Assembly (NCBI GenBank): GCA_016508695.1
Contig: VNKQ01000006.1
Location: 310,001 to 374,000 of the forward strand
DNA from: Hyphodiscus hymeniophilus
Lineage: Eukaryota > Ascomycota > Leotiomycetes > Helotiales > Hyphodiscaceae
Direction: 5' to 3'
DNA: 64,000 bases
Below the pieces are notes generated by a model. The model did no database searches. It worked only from the letters and a program-made list of their open reading frames with translations, and had not been told where the DNA came from. A program made the position numbers and the translations under genes. Shown piece by piece: positions 56,394 through 64,000 of the stretch. Every line of letters starts with the position of its first letter. Within the stretch, counting starts at the first letter, position 1.

Positions 56394-57840
56394 ATGGCGG
56401 CCCTTCTACATAAAATCCAGGACCATATGCCTGGCAACTCTTCTGAGCCTCCAATGGCGTCGCCAGAGACGATTGAGCAGGAGAAACACTTCATTGCCGA
56501 GTTTGCGGAGCAGCAGCATCCTCTGCCGCCCGAGGAGGTACAACAAGATCCGAGGAATAAGGAGTTGGGGCGAAGCTCGAGGGGCCTCGGCGTGGAGGAT
56601 TTCGAACTGGTGAGGACGTTGGGAACCGGTGCGTGCTGCTGATCGTGAGCTGGAGGGGAGAGCGATGCTGATTTGGAATCAGGGACTTTTGCGCGAGTGT
56701 GGCTTGTGAGACTCGCTGATCCCCGGCCTGAGGATCGCGATAAGGTGTTCGCATTGAAAGTGTTGCGCAAAGTCGAAGGTATTCTCCTGTCGGATCTCTT
56801 ATGAATATCCTCCTTTTTAACCCTTGGTCGGCAGTTATAAAACTCAAGCAGGTTGATCATGTCAACCATGAGCGTTCCGTTCTTGCAGATGTGGCAGGCC
56901 ATCCATTCATCACTACATTAATAACCTCATTTTCGGATCACGATTCCCTGTACATGCTTGTAAGCTTTCATCTTCTTCCTCTACCCTCGGTTACCCCATA
57001 CTAATGTCGGAAAGCTCGATTACTGCCCTGGCGGCGAAGTATTCTCTTACCTGCGAAAAGCGAAACGCTTCCCCGAAAACACCGCCCGGTTTTACGCCGC
57101 CGAAATAGTATTGATCCTGGAATTCCTCCACGAGCAGGAAGGTGTCGCATACCGTGATTTGAAACCGGAGAATCTGCTTCTCGACGCAGATGGACATATC
57201 AAATTGGTAGATTTTGGGTTTGCGAAGAGATTGGGTAATAGTAAGCTATCTACCCCAGATGGTAGAAAAAAAGGTTTTAATTCTGAGGAAGGGGAAACTT
57301 ACACCCTTTGTGGAACGCCCGAATATCTTGCTCCAGAAGTGATTCAAAGCAAAGGGCATACGACTGCAGTCGACTGGTGGGCATTGGGGATCCTGATCTA
57401 TGAGTTCTTAACTGGATATCCGCCATTTTGGAACTCGAATCCGATCGAGATATACAAACAGTTCGTACTTTGTAACCGTTGCTCAAATACTGTCTTATAA
57501 CAATTCATCTAGAATCGTATCAAAACCCGTGACCTTCCCCTCGGAACCGCAAATATCCTCAGAAGCCCAGGATATAATCCGCCAATTCTGCACAGTGGAC
57601 CGCTCACACCGTCTCGGCAACATCTCCGGACGCGCAGCGCGGGTAAAGGACCACCCGTTCTTTCGAGGCGTGGTATGGGAGGACGTATATTATAGGAAAT
57701 ACCGGGGCCCGATCATACCACCTATCAGATATGCAGGCGATGCACAGTGTTTTGATGTTTATCCCGACGAGAAGGAGGGTAGGGAAGCGTATAGTAGTGA
57801 AATGAGACATAAATGGGAAGATCATTTTAAGGACTTCTAG
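56394..57840 (+). CDS. pkaC2: cAMP-dependent protein kinase catalytic subunit, second isoform
   Basis: AGC-family Ser/Thr kinase resembling the PkaC2 class of filamentous fungi. Exons 56394-56628, 56683-56778, 56835-56959, 57015-57460 and 57513-57840 give 409 aa. An extra intron within exon 4 (57241-57291, 51 nt, GT-AG, no stop) is likely; removing it gives 392 aa and the normal activation segment GFAKRLGNRETYTLCGTPEY. Motifs are the Gly-loop GTGTFARV (77-84), the ATP lysine in FALK (Lys104), AYRDLKPENLL (catalytic Asp200), DFGFAK (Asp218), the activation threonine in YTLCGTPE (Thr249 in the unspliced numbering) and YLAPEV. The AGC tail ends in the hydrophobic motif HFKDF, as in PKA. The N-terminus (1-68) is short and acidic. 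It acts downstream of cAMP with a regulatory subunit not in this window. Confidence 0.93.
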
Positions 57841-58625
57841 AAGAGTGTAGGTAGGGAGGGGGTTCTTGGACAGGAGCTCCGGTTTAGAGTGGGATCTGGG
57901 ATGGGATTTGTACAGATGGGTGGCAGAAAAAGCATCTGGCGTTTTGGAACTTGGAGGGATGGGGGATTTGGAGAGCGACTTGCATCAGGATATATATTGT
58001 ACAGAAAACAATCCCGAAGTAGATATCTTATCTTCCATAAAGGGCATTCATTATCACTCGACTTGTCTAGTGCTGAGTCTTCCATCTATATTCTGCGATA
58101 ACCTCTTCACAGCATGCCGCCCACCGCCCTCAACCGCTCAGAATTCCAAAGAGAATATGGCAAGTTCAGGATCACGACGCAAAGATAGATTGGTCGAAGA
58201 ATGTAGGCAGCTCAGGCTTCTTAGTGATAGATAATACTTTGCCCCGTGCTGCATAGCCGACCTTCAAACCAATCCCACTTCTCTCTTCTCCCATTACAGA
58301 TTTCAAGGACGAGCAATGCGGTGTCTCCAGTACCACATGCTGCTTGCAGCCATGCAATTAGAAGTTCAGAGTCGCGCTGGGATAGTTACAGAGAAAATAA
58401 TGGTAGAGATCTGAGGTATATTCATGAGTGGGTTGAGAGCAGGCTGCGGTTTGAAGTTTTAATACAAGCAATTATTCATTATGGGTAGTCATTCATTGTA
58501 CAGGGAATAGCAAAGAGAACTCCACCCATATCTATACCGGCGCCATTATCCTCCTGCACTTACACGATCAATACATCACTCCCATACCTCTGACATTGTG
58601 CAACGAGCCTTTACAGGTGACACAC
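57841..58625. other. Intergenic, convergent 3' ends
   Basis: Between the kinase (+) and the DUF4336 gene (-). No gene recognised. Confidence 0.55.
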
Positions 58626-59538
58626 TCATTTCTTTCCCTGCAAATGCCACTCGAAGACCTTCTCAAAAATCCCCTTCCCCCCTCCCACGATGACGTCCCC
58701 GTGACAAGGGACCACGTTTTCAAACCCCCACCCATTGATCCTCTTCACACTGGCGTTGAATCCGTTACGATCACTACTCGAAAGAGCATACCACAGTACT
58801 CTCTTCTGCCAGATCGCACTCCCCCTCGTATTCTGAATGCCGCCAAACAACCTCGTGAAAACCCCCGTCGTAGCATCAACCCCCGCTCTCGAGTACTGTT
58901 CCGTAGCCGGCAGGTTAAACATGAGATCCGCCTCGATCAGCGTCTTGCTCGGCTTGTGAAAGAAAACAAGCTCCTTGTTCTGATGCGCAGCGACGAACTC
59001 GTACTCGAAATCTCGGTCGAACTCCTCCGACACCCTGACGGTCCCGTTGTTTGCTTTCGTGAAGATCGTCGAGAAGGGCACATTGGTTACCCTCTTGTCC
59101 TTCGCGTTCATCTGCGCGCGCTTCTCCGCGAGCCCCTCCGGCCCGATGATGTGCGCTTGGGGAAGGCCTCCGCCCAGGAGGAGAGGAAGATGTGGTGTTC
59201 GATGTCGGGCGCTGCGATGTAGGATACGGCGCCGCCTAGGGATTGGAGTTTCGCGCGGACGGAGGGTGTCAGGGCGACGGGGGAGAAGACGGCGAGGGAG
59301 CCGGATGTGAGTTTCACTGTCGACTTGTCAGTTTCTGTTCAGCTCTACAGAAGTCTGAGGACGGATCATCCCCCGCGAAGATTCAGTGAGAAGAGTGAGA
59401 CATACCAACAGTTCCTCGGCCTCCGACTTTGATAAGTCCAAACCTCGAGAAAGGCACTGAGAAGGTGGTGATTCCGGGAAGTACATCTCTGATTACCATA
59501 ACCTCCTCCGGGTTTTTGGGTACGAGTTTCTCAGACAT
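58626..59538 (-). pseudogene. DUF4336 protein gene with one-base frameshift
   Basis: DUF4336 (PF14234) family, metallo-hydrolase-like proteins of unknown substrate. Exon 1 (59406-59538) encodes MSEKLVPKNPEEVMVIRDVL and FSRFGLIKVGGRGT. After the intron 59317-59405, exon 2 reads VKLTSGSLAVFSPVALT, IAAPDIEHHIFLSSWAEAFP. The frame then breaks at a G4 run (59159-59162, C4 on the coding strand). The expected continuation AHIIGPEGLAEKRAQMNAKD is present intact one base out of phase, followed by DFEYEFVAAHQNKELVFFH and a normal C-terminus (HGDVIVGGGKGIFEKVFEWH). A single missing base in the homopolymer explains everything. It is either a recent null allele or a sequence error; the flanking protein shows no other decay. 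Confidence 0.8.
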
Positions 59539-60315
59539 TCTTGCTTTGATTGGTGTTTTCTTTGTTTTTAAAATGGTGTGAAGGCTGTCGCGAAGTGGAA
59601 TGATATGCGTATTCGATGCAGGTAAGGTTACATATATATATCGAAGGTCGATGACGCGCCGTACAGCTTCTTGTTAGTGTTCTTGGTGGATGTTCCGAAC
59701 ACGTCCGAATTGATGCGACATATATATTCTCTAGAATCCTGATTTAAGGAGATTCACACGGACTCACACGCCACTCACATGAATCAGCATATCGCCGTCT
59801 TGAAAACTCAGATCATTCGAGACCTGTAGCTGTTTGATAATCAACTCGCAGCGTCCGGACTTGGGTTTTGGTCTGCCGAGGCATCTAGGCATCACCTTCC
59901 ACCCACACTTCGCTTCCTTCTCCACCAGCACTGTGGAGGATGAATTTTGAATCACGTGATCAGCGATATCCACAAGTGGTTAGCTCCTAGCTAGATTAGA
60001 GAGGCAAGTTGATTTCTTTGAAGGATTCCTCGAGTAACCACTTGTGGGTATCGCTGAACAGTGTATATAAGCAACTGCAAGGAGCCACAATTAAAAGTAA
60101 TCTTACAAACAACGATAAAGTCATGGGTTTGTCACTTCCTTCAATTGAAAAGAAATTCCAGACCGATAGTTTTCGATCAAATTTCATCCGTCCAATCTAC
60201 AGTTCTCTCGTTGCTTCTCTGTACTATCAATCGTATTAATTGGCAAGGGAAACTTCCTTGAAAGGCTATCAGTAGAAGAGGACCAGAGTCCCGATCACGT
60301 CGAGCCACTTGCAGG
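59539..60315. other. Divergent promoter region with inverted repeat
   Basis: 777 bp between the DUF4336 gene (-) and the GMC oxidoreductase (+). It contains a 22-bp near-perfect inverted repeat (59961-60056). No gene is supported. Confidence 0.6.
59961..60056. repeat. 22-bp inverted repeat, 52-bp loop
   Basis: The left arm 59961-59982 starts CAGCGATATCCACAAGTGG. The right arm 60035-60056 is its reverse complement with one mismatch (ends CCACTTGTGGGTATCGCTG). It lies about 260 bp upstream of the GMC gene start. Confidence 0.8.
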
Positions 60316-62247
60316 ATGGCCAATGTTGATGTTGATAATATTTACGACTATATCGTTGTTGGTGGTGGCACCGCCGGCTTGGTTGTCGCATCTCGTCTTT
60401 CTGAGGATGACCAGACCCGAGTTCTCGTAATTGAGGCCGGGGCCGATCATCAACACGACCCCTTAGTCGAAACACCAGGGCTACTTGCTGCATTGTTGGG
60501 TAATGAGGAATATGATTGGAACTTTGCATCGGTGCCACAGGTAAATCAAGGGCCGCTCGCCTACCCCTCTGCCTCCCTTTTGAGAGAGCCATCATAGCAG
60601 CGGGTCTGCAGTCTGTTATAATTGCACTTTGAAACCTAACATACTGCCATGATCTAGGAAACCCTACGCAATCGTCGCGTGCATCTGAGTCGGGGTAAGG
60701 GACTTGGTGGTAGCTCAGCCATCAATTTTATGGCCTCCGTGTTTCCCTCCCGTGGATCCATTGATTCATGGGGCGAACTTGGAAATACGGGATGGTCCTT
60801 TGACAGCATGGCTCCATACTATCAAAAGTTCTTTACGAGACACGAACCTGGGAAGAAAGTGCAAGAAATCGCCAGGATAGACAACCTCGATGCCAGTCTA
60901 TCCGGTCACGGGCCTGTCCAGTTGTCATTTGGGGATGAAGACGCATACGGAGTGTCACACTCGTCGTGGATGGACGCCTGTGCTTCTCTAGGGTTTAAAA
61001 ACAGTAACGATCCTATGTCCGGGTCGGTAAATGGAGCGCTCCAAGTCTTAGCCTCCATTGACCCGGCGAGCAAGACAAGAAGTCATGCAGCCACGGCTTT
61101 CTATGGCGAAAATGTGAGGAGACGGAGCAATCTAACGGTACTCACCGAGACTTCCGTGCAGAAGATTGAGTTTCAGGGGCAGGATTCAGAAGTTGTAGCA
61201 GTTGGTGTAATACTGAAGCTGAAAGATGGATCTCTTAAAACCATCAGGGCCGGCCGAGAAGTCGTCCTCGCAGCCGGGGCGGTGCACTCACCCCAGGTGT
61301 TGGAAGTTTCGGGTATTGGTGGGCGAAGATTGCTCGAGCAGAACGGTATCCGGGTCATCATCGACAACCCCGGGGTCGGCGAAAATCTCCAAGACCACGC
61401 CATGGTGTGCCAAAGCTATGAGGTCCAAGACAACATCGCATCTACTGATAAGTTCCGTGATCCGAACTTGGTCGAGGCTGCTATCAATCAGTATCAGAAA
61501 GATCGCGGTGGTCCTCTGGGAAGTTCCACTAACAGCGGCGCATTTCTGCCCATGGTCGATGGCAAAGGTCGCATGTCAGTGGATGCGAGGAAGGACCTCC
61601 TTGAAGCGCACGTACACGATTCCTCGCCCCGAAATCTACTTCTGAAGGAGAAATTTGTGGCAGGGGAGCCATTATTCTCACTTCTTTGGTTTCATGGTCA
61701 GATCAACGTCCCCGATAAGTCATCCAGCTTTGGTGATTATATCTCCTCAAGCCAGCCGCAGAATTTCCTCACGATACTGAATTCTCCGGGCCATCCTCTT
61801 TCACGTGGTACCTGCCATATACAGTCGCCTGATATCAACGTCCCACCGGTCGTGGATCCAAAATATATGTCACATCCGGCAGACTTGGAGGTGATGGCTC
61901 GCAGTGTCATGTTTGGGGAGACATTGATGTCAACAGAGCCACTACGCTCGAAAGTGCTAATGCCCGGCGGTGCACGAATGCCAGAGTTTGTTCCCGACGA
62001 TATTGAGAAGGCAAAAGAGGTGATACGAACGCGCTTGATCTCGAATATGCATCTGAGCGGAACCTGCGCCATGTTGCCTCGTGACCAAGGTGGCGTGGTG
62101 GATGAAAACCTGCTTGTTCATGGCACGAGAAACTTGAGGGTCATCGATGCGAGCATCTTTCCTCTTATTCCGATAGGAAATATACAGTCTACTGTGTATG
62201 CTGTGGCGGAGAAAGGCGCAGATCTGATTAAGCAGGCACAGCCGTGA
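60316..62247 (+). CDS. GMC-family FAD oxidoreductase
   Basis: Glucose-methanol-choline family flavoprotein (aryl-alcohol oxidase/choline dehydrogenase-like) oxidising an alcohol. Exons 60316-60540 and 60658-62247 give 604 aa. The N-terminal FAD-binding motif is DYIVVGGGTAGLVVASRLSE (11-30). RGKGLGGSSAINF follows the 117-nt phase-0 intron. GMC signature 2 is VLAAGAVHSPQVLEVSGIG. The catalytic His lies in NMHLSGTCAMLP, and the second active-site position is Asn in PIGNIQSTVYAV. There is no signal peptide or peroxisomal tail, so it is probably cytosolic, unlike the many secreted GMC enzymes. The substrate is unknown. It is transcribed divergently from the DUF4336 gene. Confidence 0.94.
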
Positions 62248-63437
62248 TAAAGTTACCCCAAATTATATAATTATAGCACCCCTAGTCCATAGGCATCTGA
62301 AATAAGATAGAATTTTCTCCCTCAATATTGTGGATATTATTAGCATAGATAAATAGCGTGTTGTGAATAAAATATGGCTTTAGCGCTCATCATATCCCTT
62401 CCAAATGCCATCTAGATATTCAGCATGTCTGTAAATTTCAAAAGTCCTCTAAACAACAGGAGCAAGTTCCAGCACACGAAAAGGCAGGTATCCGCCACCA
62501 CCATCGTCGTCTCAACACAATCAATGAGGATAAGTTATAATGCACATCTCCCCTGGCCAAAATTGAAACAAGGAAACGGCTTTTTCGAAACAACGACCAA
62601 ACACGTCCCATCAAAGGGTACTATAAATGCCATTATCATAGGATAGGCTACAGCACCTGGGACGATAAGCCGACCAAATTTTTCTCAGACAGAATCAATG
62701 GAGTGATTACGAGAGAGCCTGCGAAGGTCTGGGCACGTCTCCGCAACGATGGCCGAAAAGGGTTGATACATCTTGCAACGGGTCTGCTGGGGCTGTTAGT
62801 GAAGAACAGCATCGGAGGGAGGAGTAATCACTGCGCAGCTCAGCACCTTGGCATTCGAGTATTTGGAATTTTAGATGGGATTTAATTGAAAGCCGAATAC
62901 ATACCATTACCCAAAGATGGCGGAAGATTGAGAAGTCGGGAAGTAGCGCTCACTTTAGACTTGTCTAAATTCGTCGTAAAGAGTCCTTGGGTGCTGGGCG
63001 TGGGATGGATGGCACGAGAGTGAGATCTACACATCATTGGAATATCCGAGCTTTCAGCTTCAGAGTACAACAAGTGGTAAATTAGTGACTTACCAGTCCA
63101 CCCGGGTAAGCATGAGAGTTTGAGAACCAGTAGACATGGACAACTTTCTAATTCCTGGCATTGTCTGGAAATCATGTCAATGTATCACATGTCTCAATTG
63201 CTTCAACTAATCTGAATAAACTGGGTAACAACCCTCTCATGAATACCGGGCATCTGCCATTCGCAAACGCCCTGATGTTGGTATCCGAGACCGAATCAAA
63301 TCAAATATCCACTTCAGCGCAACCTCCAAATTTACAAATCCATGAAACTCCCTTAGTGGTATAAAACAAAATCGCGCCTCCCTGCAACACCTATCGTAAT
63401 TTCTATCTCTGACTTCATGATTCAGTGACTTGTCTTC
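62248..63437. other. Intergenic, convergent 3' ends
   Basis: 1.2 kb after the GMC gene and before the 3' end of the minus-strand membrane-protein gene. Short open frames only. Confidence 0.55.
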
Positions 63438-64000
63438 CTAACCAGGCATAACATAATTAGCCTGCAAACCGAGCTTCTCAACGAAATACTTGAAGACAAA
63501 GACATCCATGTTGTGCTTCCAGTGCTCAGGGAGACCACTCGCTGCCCATTGGAGGAAGCTCTTATTGCTGTTGGGATTGTTGAGGAGTTGCTGGACAAAG
63601 GCACGAGTATGGTCGTTGGCGGCGATCCACATGCTGCGTTCGCGGTAACTCAAGTAACCTATAAAGAGGCAGGAGTAGACGATGAGGTGAAAGATCAGGC
63701 CTTGAAGAGACTTGCTGGTAGGTTGAAGGTCACTGTGTCGGGGGTGTAGGACCTTGATGTACCATGGTCGGACTCGAGGATCGAGCTGACCGGTAGCAGT
63801 CTGAATACCAGCGGTCGAATGAACTGCTTGAGCGGGTGCTTGAACATGCGTATCTGTGGCAGATGCTTGTGAGGTTTGAGGCTTGGTATCGGATTTAGAG
63901 GAATCATCGGTGGTATGGCCGAGTGGCAGCGCATGCGCACGTCCGGCAGAGGTTGGCGAGAGGGGAGGAATAGGATCACCGATAACTGCTCTGGTATCTG
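63438..64000 (-). CDS. Membrane protein, C-terminal part, cut by window edge
   Basis: A minus-strand frame is open from the right edge to a stop at 63438-63440 (about 187 codons, no ATG needed because the start lies outside). The visible N-terminal portion is Pro/Ser/Thr/Ala-rich and probably disordered (SDTKPQTSQASATDTHVQA). A single membrane segment LIFHLIVYSCLFIGYLSY follows. The conserved-looking C-terminus reads ANDHTRAFVQQLLNNPNSNK then QWAASGLPEHWKHNMDVF and KYFVEKLGLQANYVMPG. No domain is recognised. The steady openness and composition make it a real gene. Confidence 0.65.
   Translation of the reverse strand, partial: DTRAVIGDPIPPLSPTSAGRAHALPLGHTTDDSSKSDTKPQTSQASATDTHVQAPAQAVHSTAGIQTATGQLDPRVRPWYIKVLHPRHSDLQPTSKSLQGLIFHLIVYSCLFIGYLSYRERSMWIAANDHTRAFVQQLLNNPNSNKSFLQWAASGLPEHWKHNMDVFVFKYFVEKLGLQANYVMPG

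Noticed and set aside
58596..59222. 208-codon forward open frame
   Set aside because: Antisense to the DUF4336 exon, which has clear family sequence.
1..64000. Transposons, CRISPR arrays, rRNA genes, RIP-mutated AT-rich blocks
   Set aside because: No transposase or reverse-transcriptase motifs, no regularly spaced repeats, no rRNA-like sequence and no extended AT-rich tract were seen by eye.

Overview
The window reads as nuclear DNA of a filamentous ascomycete. Genes are split by many short introns (about 41-117 nt) with GTAAGT/GTATGT donors and CTRAY branch sites. The recognisable genes are fungal-type: a GH3 beta-xylosidase, CipC/DUF3759, FSH1-type hydrolase, Zn2Cys6 regulator, RfeG-like factor, PkaC2-like kinase, Pfa5 acyltransferase and Rad30. 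Protein texture suggests Leotiomycetes/Helotiales, but that placement is inference. I saw no transposon, rRNA or CRISPR array.

Layout. 1-6 kb: a partial coiled-coil gene (-) divergent from a small orphan gene (+), then a gene-poor stretch with one decayed coding relic. 6-15 kb: secreted beta-xylosidase (+) behind a 59-bp-period promoter repeat, then cipC (-), an FSH1-type serine hydrolase (-) and a tail-anchored inositol-polyphosphate 5-phosphatase (-). 15-20 kb: a Zn2Cys6 regulator (+) followed 358 bp later by a DHA2-type MFS exporter (+), a plausible regulator/efflux pair. 20.7 kb: a tRNA-Gly(GCC) gene whose T-arm carries a 55-nt insert that looks exactly like a spliceosomal intron; this is the most unusual object here. 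21-30 kb: mitochondrial-type acyl-CoA ligase (-), GT32 glycosyltransferase (-) and a conserved 217-aa protein (-).

30-47 kb is an accessory-looking, gene-poor block. It holds a broken F-box-associated-type gene, at least four small minus-strand Cys-rich (zinc-binding-like) paralogues plus one decayed copy, the DHHC acyltransferase Pfa5 (+), and several low-confidence relics.

48-64 kb returns to housekeeping genes: DNA polymerase eta (+), RfeG-like (+), PkaC2-like kinase (+), a DUF4336 gene (-) with a one-base frameshift, a GMC oxidoreductase (+), and the 3' end of a membrane-protein gene (-) running off the right edge.

Exon boundaries were deduced by eye from splice signals, reading phase and family conservation. 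They should be treated as models until transcript data are available. Several introns are multiples of three without stops (regulator, kinase), so simple open reading frames over-predict those proteins. Two introns appear to use GC-AG borders.
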